NCBI GenBank assembly: GCA_026929865.2 | Contig: CM049410.1 | Coordinates: forward strand, 13,069,501 to 13,133,500 | DNA: 64,000 nt | DNA from: Hyperoplus lanceolatus | Taxonomy: Eukaryota > Chordata > Actinopteri > Uranoscopiformes > Ammodytidae | Direction: 5' to 3' | Part shown: one piece after another, positions 1 through 11,061 of the stretch | Layout: every line of letters starts with the position of its first letter | How positions within the stretch are numbered: the stretch's first letter is position 1 | Program-made: the position numbers and the translations under genes | Notes under the pieces: generated by a model | Seen by the model: only the letters and a program-made list of their open reading frames with translations | Told to the model about the DNA's origin: nothing | Databases searched by the model: none

Positions 1-247
1 GGTTACTTTGGTAGTAAATGGATTGTTACGCTTAGAAACACACACACACTTACCAGAAATGGGAGCAGAGTTGACACATAAGGAAGTGTGTGATTGTGTG
101 TGTGTGTGTGGTACATTTAACCTAATGAGGACCCAGCACATATTAACTCCTCAGGAGGAAGTTGGAAATTTTCATTGGGTTAGTCAGTGGTTTGACAGAA
201 CTTGACAGTTTGGGTTACCGTTCACATTTCATTTTAGAGTGATGAGG

Positions 248-289
248 AACAGTTTAAATACCAGCTATATAGCTGGTATTTAAACTGTT
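248..289. repeat. Perfect 42-bp palindrome
   Basis: Two 21-bp arms (aacagtttaaataccagcta then t, and its exact reverse complement) abut with no spacer and centre on ctatatag. There is no mismatch in the arms. It lies in intergenic DNA with no recognised element around it, so it could be the centre of a small inverted-repeat transposon or a simple cruciform-forming sequence. Confidence 0.9.
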
Positions 290-679
290 AAAGCAGAATG
301 GAATTAATAGAAGAAGAAAAAATGTCAAAAGCTGATTGAAAGTCACCAAAACAAAATCATACAAAAGGAACAAAATACTGTACATGAAAGCCCTAAAAGT
401 GAAGCTCAAAACTGCTATTGTTCAAAATACACAGACTGAAATGTCACCATTTTGTGTTGGGTGAGGTGGGTGTGTATACCTGTGTGACTCATGGATGTGT
501 GTTTGTTTTAGAAACATCCTGGGCACTAAATTTTCCACATACACTTTCAACTTGGACCAATCAAAGCCAGCCCAGCTGATAAATGCTTCTCATCCAAATG
601 TTTGGAGAGTTGAAGCAGACATTGATTAAACTTAACCACATCAGTGAGTTCAACTGCTGCATGAATGTACATGCAAGTT

Positions 680-713
680 GCAACAATGACATGTGTTTTC
701 ATGTCATTGTTGC
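680..713. repeat. Short hairpin, 14-bp arms
   Basis: The arm gcaacaatgacatg (680-693) is exactly reverse-complemented at 700-713 with a 6-base loop. The arms are too short to argue for a microRNA precursor; it is probably part of a degraded transposon. Confidence 0.6.
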
Positions 714-1060
714 TGAACAGGAAGATTGATGCACAAGTAGCCTGTTAGCTTAGCGTAGACTGGATACAGCCAGCATGGCTCTGTCCAAAGGTCACAAAAC
801 CTACCGAACAGCACCCCCGAAGTTCACTAATTAAACCATTGGTTTAAGCCCTACAAACATTGAAGGTTAAAAGCAACATTTCTTGGCTGGGCGCAGTTAA
901 CTTGAAATCTCTGCTAATTTTCACTTTCTTAGTTGGCTTTAAAACTTTGGAGAGTAGGTTTGCCAATTGCGGAGCAAGACAGGCTAGCTCTTCCTCCCTC
1001 TTTCTAGTATTTGTTCCAAGCTAAGCTAACTAGCTACCATAGCACAAGCAGCCGTTACCT

Positions 1061-2101
1061 CAGGGCTGTACGCTTATTTTTTAAAGTGGTAGCACTGGTG
1101 CTAGCAAGCAAAAAAATTCAGTAGCACAAAAATAAATTTGGTAGCACACAAAGTATGATCGAAAACTTGCATGACCCTAACCCTTGCATTTAGCTCTAAT
1201 TACCTTTGAGCATGTCATCTTGGTTTTATTTGAGATTCACAATGAATATGATATCCTACTGTGCAGTAATAATTGTAGAAAAATTAATAGGGGTGCACTG
1301 ATTGCAATTTAGACAAAAGAGTCTAACCTGCCAATGGCAATTTTTTTGCTGATTCAGAATTATTTCCCCCCATAGAACTATAAAAATAATGTCTATACCT
1401 ATATATTTTTATAAACATATCATTATTATATTAGGCAAATAATAACAAACATTTTTAGAACATTTCATTCTTTTAATGAAAACCATACTTTAAAACATTG
1501 AACATATAGCCTATTAAATAAATTAGTAAACATAGTTATAGAATTTAGGCCAAGTTAAATAGGTTGTGTCAATCTTTGTTTAAATCATAGATAGTTACTG
1601 CTGTTGACTGCTTTCTTTATAGGTCCATGGTTGACTGCAGGGCTGTGAAGCGCTAACTTCCTGTTCTTACCTGCTTCAAAATAAGAGTCAACTCGCATTT
1701 GGCTAGTAACTGACTTTTATTGTGAAAGCGCACAGGAAATGTTCTGTTTGCACACGCATTAACTTGACTGCGTTAATGTAAAGAGAGCCGTCTCCTTCCT
1801 GTTTTAACCGTTGGTGAAGATAGACGCCATAATCGCCGCACAAGCACAGATCCCGAGCACACATCTTTCACCAGCCAAAGTGGAGGATAGACTTAATAAC
1901 TTACTCGCCTAAGACTACATTCACCCGCATTTGGACAGTGTTAATGTAGAGCCCTCAAGCAGTATTTTTGCATAGCTCCTCTGTGTCTCAAACAGACAGC
2001 ATCTGCTCATTAGCCCTGGTGCGACTGGACTTGTATTCATCATCGCACGTGATCAATTTCAGTAGCAAATGCGATCAAAACTGTCGCACTGTACAGCCCT
2101 G
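1061..2101. mobile_element. Non-autonomous hAT-type transposon (8-bp TSD CGTTACCT)
   Basis: The element starts CAGGGCTGTAC and ends GTACAGCCCTG, an 11-bp perfect terminal inverted repeat. It is flanked on both sides by the identical 8-bp duplication CGTTACCT (1053-1060 and 2102-2109). CAG-starting termini plus an 8-bp duplication are the hAT signature. No transposase reading frame is left in its 1.04 kb; the interior is AT-rich and includes text about chromatin-neutral simple sequence only. Confidence 0.85.
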
Positions 2102-2119
2102 CGTTACCTAAAGCGTAGC

Positions 2120-2310
2120 TTTTTTTTTTTTTTTTTTTTTTTTTAGGGGAGAGCGCGAACGCAGTCCACCACTACCACAAATTATGCAGTCGAGATTTCA
2201 AGATTTGGGAAATTCGCAAAGGTCAGCTCAACCAGAGTGCAATGGCTGAGCCTCGCCTTGGGTGAACCACCTTCTTGATCATGGTGTCTCCCCTGCTTAT
2301 AGCGTAGCTT
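2120..2310 (-). mobile_element. Retrotransposed unit carrying the U1 pseudogene
   Basis: On the minus strand this reads duplication, U1 body, then an oligo(A) tail (seen as the T run 2120-2144 on the plus strand). The 10-bp direct repeat AGCGTAGCTT occurs at 2112-2121 and at 2301-2310. A 3' poly(A) tail plus a flanking duplication means insertion through LINE-mediated reverse transcription. Confidence 0.8.
2145..2300 (-). pseudogene. U1 snRNA retropseudogene (RNU1-like)
   Basis: Read on the minus strand, this 156-bp body follows vertebrate U1 snRNA along its length: GCAGGGGAGA near the 5' end, CACCATGATC, GAAGGTGGTT, GGCGAGGCT, CCATTGCACTC, CGACTGCATAATTTGTGG (Sm site AATTTGTGG kept) and GACTGCGTTCGCGCT of stem-loop IV. 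The first nucleotides are broken: after ATA, the CTTACCT stretch that pairs with 5' splice sites is missing, so it could not act as U1. Further substitutions lie in the stem-loops. With its A tail and flanking duplication it is a processed copy, not a transcribed gene; I see no proximal sequence element upstream. Confidence 0.9.
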
Positions 2311-3000
2311 AACGTAGCGAGAAAACTGGTAACGGCTCTGTCCAAACGTCACAATATCTGCCGGCCAGCAGCTCTATAAAGTATAAGCCTACCTCTAGTA
2401 TAACCCATTATAGATTTGTCTTTTCATTTTAAAAGTTCAAGTTTAAAAGCAGCAATTGTTTTTTTTACGAGTTTTATGCACAAGAATATCGTTACTTCTT
2501 GCCTATACGTGGTAACTTGGAGTTACTGACTGCTGGTTAACAATTTCATTGTTCACGATGTAGATATTTTTAAGTATCCTACTATTGTATTATTACAATA
2601 GCCTACATCATGACCTATTATTTTTTAGCAGACCTATATTCCAATATGACTTAAGGCCTACTGTTATAACAGTGCCAACCCAAATACCCATTTAGCATTT
2701 GGAGGGTCATGGAAGGCTACGTAAGAGTCAACCACAGGGCTGACAAAGAAACGGAAATTCATGCTAATTTCCATTTAGTGTCTAAATGGATATCCGCTTA
2801 CCTAACCTGCCTGTGTTTGGAATGTGGGAGCAAATCACAGCTGTCAGAGGAAAAACCCACACAGGCCCGGGGAGATCGAACCCATCATTCCAAATACATT
2901 GTTTTCAGTGGGTAAAAATAGTTTTTTTTTACTTCCCAGATTCTTTAACCCTTTTATTTTCCCAGCATAACATATTGTTCCCAGATCGTTCCAACCAAGA

Positions 3001-3214
3001 CTGTGCGTTGAAAGGAGCCAGTTGAGGTGGTTCCATCTGGTAGGATGCCCCCAGGGCGCCTCCCTGGGCGCTGGAAGGAGGCTCGGGGAAGACCCAGGAC
3101 TAGGGAGAGATTATATCTCCACACTGGCCTGGGACGCCTCGGGACCCCCCGGTGTGGCCCGGGAAAGAGAGTTTGGGGTTCCCTGCTCACCCCCGCCCGA
3201 TTTCGGATAGCGGT

Positions 3215-3242
<28 letters not shown>
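3001..3242 (+). mobile_element. 5'-truncated LINE 3' end with (GAT)n tail
   Basis: The text gttgaggtggttccatctgg, gcgcctccctgggcgctgga, ggggaagacccaggac, gagattatatctcc, ggcctgggacgcctc and tttcggatagcggttgatga is the familiar 3' end of fish non-LTR retrotransposons. In that family the coding end and short 3' UTR close with a trinucleotide tail, here (GAT)9 at about 3215-3242. It is heavily 5'-truncated with internal deletions. I do not commit to a clade (L2, RTE or Rex). Confidence 0.75.
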
Positions 3243-3247
<5 letters not shown>

Positions 3248-4096
3248 TATTGTTCCCGTCAGTACTACAAAAATGAACACACTAAATGGAGAAGAATTAT
3301 GCTTTGTATTAAAAAGTGTTACCAATAATGTAGGCCTACTTACGAAACTAACTTCCCTGAAATGGACAGTCAAGTCAGAGCTGTGATTCTCAACTGGTAT
3401 TATCTTTAGAAAGCAGAATGATTTGGTGAAATTAGGCAGTTTCATGACATATGCGAGAGTGCCCTATGTCTCAAAGTTCCAGACAGTATAGTAGTGTCAT
3501 TTGAGGTTTTAACCTTACCTCCAACCCCTTCCTCATACCAAACCAAAACCAAAAAAAGATTTTTGTGATCTTTTAGGGGATTTTTTTAAATTGTTTTATT
3601 ACATTGGATCTAGACAAATGTAGCACCCTCCCCCCTCCCACACACACACACATGCAAACACTGTTGAGTCATACTGAATATAATACTCAACTTAATTCAA
3701 GTAAAGCCTCAGTAGTTATAGAATAATTATATCTGTTTGAGGAAGAGGCTGAGCAGGGGTGGAACACCCCACAGTGGAACATGAGTCATTGAAAATTGAT
3801 TGTAATATCCTTAATTTTATATGCGTATGTGTTGTTAATTCATACTTTTTGAGCTTTAATTAGAAACTGAGGTAATAGATGTAAGCACAACGTGATTGTG
3901 TGTGTGTGTGTGTTCTTGTGGTGCTGAGGGATGGTGACGAGTGAATCATATACGTAGCAGTTTCATTCATAGCTTCTCAGTTTTAAGGACATTCCAGACT
4001 ATTTTGAGAACTGAAAGGTGAAGTGAGGTATTCTGTGATTGTGTGCTCATCAGCTGACTTCTGAAGAATCCTGCACTGGAGTTTTCCCTTGTTTAA

Positions 4097-4224
<128 letters not shown>

Positions 4225-4375
4225 CCAGAATTCCTTGTAAACCCATTATCTTTGAGAAATTATTTAGATAAGCATTTCCCTGGAGACAATTACTGTATAT
4301 GTCATTAGTTTAAGTTATTGCCTCTTTTTCCTCCCGTCAGCTGTCATAACTGCCTTTACGCATGGCGGTGGAGAC

Positions 4376-4995
4376 CAGTGTTGCCACAGTTACTTTGAAA
4401 AGGTAATCCGATTACTGATTACTAGTTACTGCTTAAAATGGTAACTTAGTTACTTTACTGATTACTTGATGTTAAAAGTAACTAAGTTAGATTACAAGTT
4501 ACTTTAAACGTTACTTTACAGGTTTTGAAACCCATATATCTCAATTTAAAACATGCACATATTAAGAATCATTGAAAATATATAAAATAAAGATTGTAGG
4601 CTAGTAGCCTATAGGCATACTGTTTTCAAAATAATGAAAATTATGGTTTGAAAAATGTAATAAAAAAAAACCTTTTTCCCCCCATGAAAATAAATGCATT
4701 CCTCCAAAGTGCAAAGACAGTAGCAGTGTCTTTAAACTTAATGTGCTTGGCCCTTCACTCTCATGCATTAATTTGACTTTTCTCTGCGATGTCTCATGTG
4801 TTAATAGACTGGGTATGTGCGGCCACCGGTCGCCACGTGACTATACGTTTCCAAGTTTTAAACACTTCTATCTCTTCAACGTCACCGTACCCGAATCCTA
4901 AATATCCCCATAGCAGACGCCAGACGCTATATTTCATGGGGGTGGGGAACGTTTGTTTTGCGCCACAGTCCAGCTTAGACTCGGCCGTAATGCTG

Positions 4996-5065
<70 letters not shown>

Positions 5066-5331
5066 CGCACACACGCTGCATGTCAGAGACGAGGGGCGCT
5101 ACCAAAAAGACGAGAGGAGCAGTTGGGGCGTTTAAAGACACATGCACGCACATTTATTTGGGCTACATTAAATCGCAATCGCAGTCATTTGTGCAGTTAT
5201 GTAAAATGTTTCACTAAGGAAAATGACAGAAAAAGTAACGCACAGTGACTTTGATGAGTAACTCTAATCTGATTACTGGTTTGGCGATAGTAACGCGTTA
5301 GATTACTCGCTACTGAAAAAAGAGATCACTG
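4376..5331. mobile_element. Non-autonomous hAT-type transposon (8-bp TSD GTGGAGAC)
   Basis: It begins CAGTGTTGCC and ends GAGATCACTG (imperfect inverted repeat starting CAGTG). The flanks carry identical GTGGAGAC at 4368-4375 and 5332-5339. Subterminal DNA at both ends is full of AGTAAC/GTTACT and GATTACT motifs in opposite orientation, likely transposase-binding repeats. It contains a (CA)n tract at 4999-5060 and no transposase frame. Confidence 0.88.
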
Positions 5332-5463
5332 GTGGAGACGCACCCAAAACAACACACCGCGGCCCAGTGATAAGGAAACAGTAGCCTACACTAAGGTTTA
5401 ACAATACACTTTATAAAGACACTTAAAAAAACGATCTCTGCCCATACAAAAAGGTCTGACTTG

Positions 5464-7854
5464 CATGGACGTCGATTTGGCTAAACAAGTGGGGGGGACA
5501 AACAGGCATTCTGGAGTGCATTTTCAAAAGTGGGGGGGACAATGAGGAAACATCTTTTTTTCTCTTTAGTGCAGGTAATGAACGGTTCTGAAAGACGGCA
5601 TACCCGCTCACTAATGAATAAAATGTATACAAAACACTGATGTCTGACACATTTGATGAAAAAAGCATTTTCAAAAAGCAGCGGACATATGAGCCACTAG
5701 CTGCTCCCCGTAGCCCAACCAAACATGACGTAAACAAAAGGAGCTTGGGAAGGTAGTTCCGATTTAGCAATCTGATTGGTCGAAAGCATTTTAACCGTGC
5801 TCAAATCGAGCCGAAGCACGGCTGGACTGTCGCACAACAATATTACTCCGCCTCGGTCTCCATGGCAACCTAGCTAGTAGCATAGCCATGATCAGCTTCA
5901 ATTACTTCTTGATAAACAACATCGTCAGTGACGTGCGGTGAGGTCAGTGAGTGGGTAGGCACTGAGTTCAGAAAGCCAGATTTCTCTAAACCTATATATT
6001 GTTAAATCAAAAACAATAAACAACTAACAGGCACGCACGGCCGATTTCAAATAAGTTCCTCCCTTTCTCTCTCTCTCACTCACACACACACACACACACA
6101 CACACGGGACATATATGAAATGTCACGACGGTGACTTCAGGTTTGCCCGTAGCCTACTGTAGTTTGGTCTAAATGATTAAACATCGCATCCATCGAATTA
6201 ACGGACCCGTCCCTCACACCGAGGGCCGAAAATTCGTAAGGCAACAAGTCAAACCTTCGCCTATTCAAACTACCGGTACTACTTCTATTCAACTTAAAAA
6301 TAAAAGACAGCATTCATCATTATGTAGGACTACAGCATAACTGATGGCAACTCCACTCCATAAACTTTATCTTAATAGAAGTACCAGTAGCATATGCCCC
6401 ATGGACCTGTCCAGCATCAGAATGTAACCATTTATCCACATTGCAGAGTTTAGGTTTGTCCGTCAGTAACAATGAAAACACAACTGCTCAATTGAATATA
6501 AAATGCAGAATGGATTGCACTCGGTATCAATTCATCCAACTTTATTGTTAAATAAACCCCCAAAAAGTTTCTGACTCACCAATCTGACTCCCTGGCTGTA
6601 GAAATAAGCAAGACGATAGTAATCCAGTGACAGTCTGACTGACAGCACAGCTAGCTAGCATCCTTCCGTTCATGTAGGCTACCTGTCCGTTTGAAATGCT
6701 CGAACATTGTTTGTCCCTGTTGCTGCTGTACACCGTCCAAGGCTGGCGCAGGCCTTTCTCTTGCTATTCGTTCTGTTCCTTTTTAAATTATAATCCATTT
6801 TGTTAAAATTCCTCCAGTCTAAAATATCTGCGGGCACGGACCATGGACCTATAAAGAAAGGCACGGACACGGCAGCTGCAATGTTGACTTAAAAATCCGC
6901 GGGTGTAACGCGACGTGTGATGATATGTAACGTAAAGGCTTATGTGGCATACCATTTACGTAAAAAAAGCACAAAGAATTCCGCTTATTTGCGTACATGT
7001 TAAATAATACAGAATCAAGTGCGCATGCGCGAAAACTTTTTTTTCTTGCCGTCCACAATGAATAGGCGCAAAAGCACTGATTCTTTGCCGTACACAATGA
7101 ATGGGAAACAGCAAAAGCACAATATTTCTTTGGCGTAACTTACCAACTGCCTTTCTAATCAAAACGTCTACACTTTTTTAAAGTAATCGCGGATTACATG
7201 TAAAGATCGAAATAATTAACAGTAATAGTAAAAATATAAGTTTATTAAATAAAAAAAATATTTTATTTTATTTTTATTTTTTTGCACACGGCGCCAGGGT
7301 AGGCACTGCCTACCTTGCCTACCCTGACCGCACGTCACTGAACATCGTCAGTAGGCCTATCCATGTGCCGCGACACAAGCTGCTGTTTGTGTCTGCTACA
7401 TTTACAGTCATTAGTGGGCATAGAGGAACTAGCGGAGACTTCGGAGCATGTTCAATGTTTTGTCGTTGGTAGACCTATCCACTGCTGTTGTGCTATTTAG
7501 AAAAAGTTTACGGTCTAAGCCTACTAGTGCCGCTTCTACGCTTATCTGTTTAGGTTTAAACAGAGAGAAGGCGAAAAAGAGAGGCGAGAGGCTCACACCA
7601 TGAGCCGACAGTTCTCAATTCACAACACGCAGCCATCCAATCTGGTAGTGCGAAACAAGGATAGGCGGCGGCCAATCACGGTCGCGCGCGCACAGAGATA
7701 GAGATAGAGAGAGAGAAATAGAGACCTTGACGCTGTGTTTTAATACGGCTGGACGCACTCCATGTCCGGCTTAAAAAGTGGGGGGGACAAAATGAGTCTT
7801 GACGAAAAGTGGGGGGTACATGTACCCCCCATCCCCCCGTAATCGACGTCTATG
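5464..7854. mobile_element. DNA transposon with 8-bp TSD CTGACTTG (hAT or P type), host of a nested insertion
   Basis: The termini are CATGGACGTCGATT and, reversed, CATAGACGTCGATT; the 8-bp duplication CTGACTTG is exact at 5456-5463 and 7855-7862. Subterminal AGTGGGGGGGACA motifs occur at both ends in inverted order. The CATR start with an 8-bp duplication fits a P-type element as well as hAT. A second element (5936-7340) has inserted into it; without that, the host is about 1 kb. No transposase can be read. Confidence 0.82.
5936..7340. mobile_element. hAT-type transposon nested in 5464-7854 (TSD AACATCGT)
   Basis: The ends are CAGTGACGTGCGGTGAGG and, reversed, CAGTGACGTGCGGTCAGGGT. The 8-bp duplication AACATCGT is exact at 5928-5935 and 7341-7348. 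Subterminal GTAGGCA motifs occur at both ends. The 1.4-kb interior has no long open frame. It is younger than its host because it interrupts it. Confidence 0.88.
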
Positions 7855-7862
7855 CTGACTTG

Positions 7863-9125
7863 GATTACTTGATGGAGCGATCGATGTGTATAAAACCATC
7901 CGGTGTATGGTCTGATGACGGGCTGTTATATGAATAATAAACAGCGTGCTGCACAAATATGAGACTGTCCACCGCAAACTATTACGTCAAGGCTACATTT
8001 AAAAAAAAAAAAAACAATATTTTAAGGATTCTCGTTGCTCTGATGTGGAAGTGGAATATATGATGCAAATTTGGCCGGATGAAAATATTCACTAACAGTC
8101 GTATAGCCTTCAAGTAGACTACGCTCCAAATCCTACGAGCCGAGCAGTGTGAGCACGGGCCAGCGGGGGGAGGTGGGGGGGGGGGGGGGGGGGTCGTGCG
8201 GAATCTTCCTGCAGCACGGAACAGGCAAACGGCCCTAGTGTGAGTGCACCCTAAATGTATGTATCTGTGTGGAAAAGTCAATGTACCTGACTGGATGGGG
8301 GGGGGGGGGCCTTTAAGAGTCTGGGCCTATTATCTCATAATCCGTCTATGAACCAACTGGTTTCCACAATCTTTTTTGTTTATGCGGGGAGCATGCACAA
8401 GCATTATTCATTAAAAAAAATCAAAAAGAAATGTGGGGGGCCCCACACAGGGTCTTGAAACGGGCCCCAAGATCGTTAATACCGCCCCTACACGCTTGTC
8501 GTGCCGCCCGACGAAGCGCCGCACCTTCTCTCTGCTCGCTCGCCTCTCCATTGAGAATGCATTAGTAGGCGCAACAAACGCGTCGGCCCGTGTGAAACGG
8601 CCTTATCTATTGAACGAAGGAAATCTAATGAGGTTCTGGCATTTTCCCCAAAAAATGGGATAAATTGTGTCCCGGGAGAGATTTTTCTTTTCCCGGGACA
8701 TCTGGTGATAAAAGAGAACAATTTCGGAAAAAACGGGATGGGTGGCAACACTAATTCAACTGCTGACTAAAAAGTGTATTGTCTCGTACTATGGGGAACC
8801 CTTAAGTTGATATAGGCCTAGTTCATTGCCATTACTTAGATACTCACAATGCATGCACAGTACCTTTAAGGCTTAAAGGGACAGTTTACCAATTTGAGCA
8901 AATACACCTATTTGCTAGCCTGGAAATCCGGACCTGCCACTGGCAAATTTAAATTTGCTCAGCCTGTTGATCTGGACACTCTACATGGGAGCTCATTAAC
9001 TATGTCGGAACATTCGGAGCCGCCAATCAAATTGGTCTGGATTTCCAGGCTACCTATTGGCACCACTCCCTCAACTATTCAGTTACAAAAAAGGTTACAT
9101 TAGCTTAAAATAAATCCTGGAAAAA
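7863..9125. other. Intergenic, transposon scraps and homopolymers
   Basis: Poly(G) runs lie at 8175-8193 and 8298-8309. A fragment at about 8430-8500 reads GGGCCCC...AATACCGCCCCTAC, like the end of another hAT-type element. The start of a high-copy element (TTAAAGGGACAGTTTACC) is at about 8874. No gene is recognised. Confidence 0.45.
8915..9053. mobile_element. Small MITE with TAGCCTGGAAATCC termini
   Basis: TAGCCTGGAAATCCGGACC near 8915 is mirrored by GGTCTGGATTTCCAGGCTA ending near 9053, leaving a unit of about 139 bp. The flanks (acctatttg / acctattgg) look like a degraded duplication. It has no coding content. Confidence 0.65.
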
Positions 9126-9748
9126 GCTAGCCTGGCTATGTCCAAAGGTAACAAAATCTGCAAGATTATGTTACCGAAAGAAGACTAGCCTTTTCCCCAT
9201 TTCCGGTCTATGTGTTAAACTAAGCTCATTTGCTGCTGACAGGTATAAACTTTGGCACAGAGGCCCCTAAATATTTTGTATTGGTTCTATACAGTGTAAT
9301 AAATCCTTCACAAAATCTATAAAAAACTGGTTACTGACGGATCAGGTATGCGTCCATGATTATCTGGGATAGTGTGTTTGTCTTTGTGTTTGCTGGTTGT
9401 GTTTGTGTCTGGGTTTGTGCTCCTTGTCTGTATGCCCTTGTGTGTGCTTGTGTGTTTTTTGTCTACGTTCATGCCGCTTGTGTGCTCCCTGTCTGTGCAT
9501 TTTGTTTTTCTTTGGGTGCTTGTGTGTTTTAATCGTGCTATATGTTCATGCACTTTTATCTCTTTCTGTATGCTTCATATTTTTCGCGCATCACCAACCT
9601 GTTATGTGCTGGAAAAGTGATTGTGTCATTTTACTTGTCTGCGCTTGTGTCATTTTGTTTCTGTGTTTATGTGTTGTATTTTTGTATCTTTCTCTTTTTA
9701 ATGTTTCTTTTTTTCTTTTCTACCTACCAGGGAAAATGTAATTGTTCA

Positions 9749-9868
9749 GGGATCCCGAAAAGTGGTATCCAATCAGAAGAGAGAACTACAAACTGGCACC
9801 CGTCTCACTGCCGGTGCACCCGCAGAGCAACAGATGGGTGAATGTTTATTCGCCTACAATGGCGGACC
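9749..9868 (+). CDS. Possible orphan coding exon, unknown protein
   Basis: After TTGTTCAG, forty codons stay open with ordinary protein-like composition (DPEKWYPIRRENYKL, then APVSLPVHPQSNRW, then VNVYSPTMADQ) and end at GACCAG|GTGAAA, a plausible donor. An earlier donor, AGATGG|GTGAAT, is also possible. A stronger acceptor (T-rich tract then CTACCTACCAG at 9730) would put a TAA in this frame. I do not recognise the protein and see no partner exon, so it may be a fossil exon, an exon of a gene lying mostly outside the window, or chance. Confidence 0.25.
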
Positions 9869-10511
9869 AGGTGAAAATCCTTCCCAATGTCTGTTTTGAT
9901 GGTTTTTATCATGTTTTATCACACTTATGGATCTGAGATGATGCTAGATAACTCACTGCTTGAAGACCGCCCTGCATTAATGTGGTGTCGTAGGGACAAG
10001 CGAGGGGACTGCTAACTGCAGTAACTGACAGGAAGTTAGCTAAAAGAACCACTCCACTTACAGCATCTTTAATATTGCACAGATTAGCATCTCTAACAAA
10101 AACTAGGGTTTGCACATTAATATTCTTCTTTGGTAAGAACTTATATTTAGAACTGTCATATGGTAAGGGCCATTCAGTTTTAATATCTTAATCAGTGATT
10201 TAAACATTATCAGATGTGAATGACAAATCTTTTCAAAAGCAACTGCACACAGTCAAAACATCAGTTTCATGCTGTGACATGTGGTTGAGTAGATAGAAGA
10301 TACACACTTGAGGAGTTTGGTATGGTTGCAGTACCAGGAACCCACTCACATGTTGACTCGCACACAACCGGACTTCCCTGAAGAGAGGAACCGAGATGAA
10401 AGAGACACATGCCGACCACAAGATGACTGAGGGCTCCAGCAGCAGCCACAGGAGCACAACGCAGAGGTAGAAAGTGTAAAAGCAACGTCACAATCACAGC
10501 CTTTTATACCA

Positions 10512-10520
10512 ACACACACA

Positions 10521-10559
<39 letters not shown>
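10512..10559. repeat. (CA)n microsatellite
   Basis: Nearly pure CA dinucleotides with one CT interruption, just beyond the predicted CLEC16A polyadenylation region. Confidence 0.95.
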
Positions 10560-10563
<4 letters not shown>

Positions 10564-11038
10564 GAGGCAAATACATATACGATCTACACTTAAAAACACT
10601 TTACTTTCAGTTTATAGCTGTTTGTTCAACTGCAGACAGTGTAAGATGTAGAAGGCAAACACATTTTCCTGTAAAGAGGTTCTACATGGATCTTTATGCA
10701 TAAGTGTAGATCAGAATCTGTGAACCAAGAAATTAGCTACTTCAGCCTGAAACACAATCGGGGGAAGCATTCACAAACTCTTCAGTACTATAGAAGGGTG
10801 TGTGTGTGTTCCTGGGGTTGGCAGTTCATTGCTAATATTTCCTGTGGTTTTCTTGCTCAAATACTGACTAGAATCTCTGCTCTGCCGTTACTACAAGAGT
10901 GTGATTCTGTGAAGGGAAAAAAAGAAAAGAGCAAGAGAATGTGCACACTCCGCCCAGTGAGGGGAAACACAAATCCTTGACTGTCTGCAGAGACAATAAC
11001 AAGACTCTTTGCAGCGCTCTCACTGTTAAGTAGAATAA

Positions 11039-11061
11039 TTTATTGCAGTTCTTTATTTATT
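11039..11061 (-). terminator. Polyadenylation signal cluster for CLEC16A
   Basis: Three overlapping or adjacent AATAAA hexamers occur on the minus strand within 23 bp, about 2.25 kb past the stop codon. This is the first such cluster downstream of the coding region. Confidence 0.55.

Larger units (their letters stand above)
1..1060. other. Intergenic DNA, left edge
   Basis: No gene is visible. It holds short CA/TG runs near 40-60 and 97-110, a perfect palindrome at 248-289 and a 14-bp-arm hairpin at 680-693/700-713. A dispersed fish repeat unit at about 736-1050 (reading ctgtccaaaggtcacaaaac near 781) has a second, diverged copy at about 2331-2460 and a scrap at 9126-9180. Confidence 0.6.
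9126..11030. other. Intergenic, region just past CLEC16A 3' end
   Basis: It holds a T/G-rich low-complexity stretch (9370-9720), an orphan exon-like stretch (9749-9868, listed separately) and a CA microsatellite (10512-10559). Nothing else is recognised on either strand. Confidence 0.5.
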
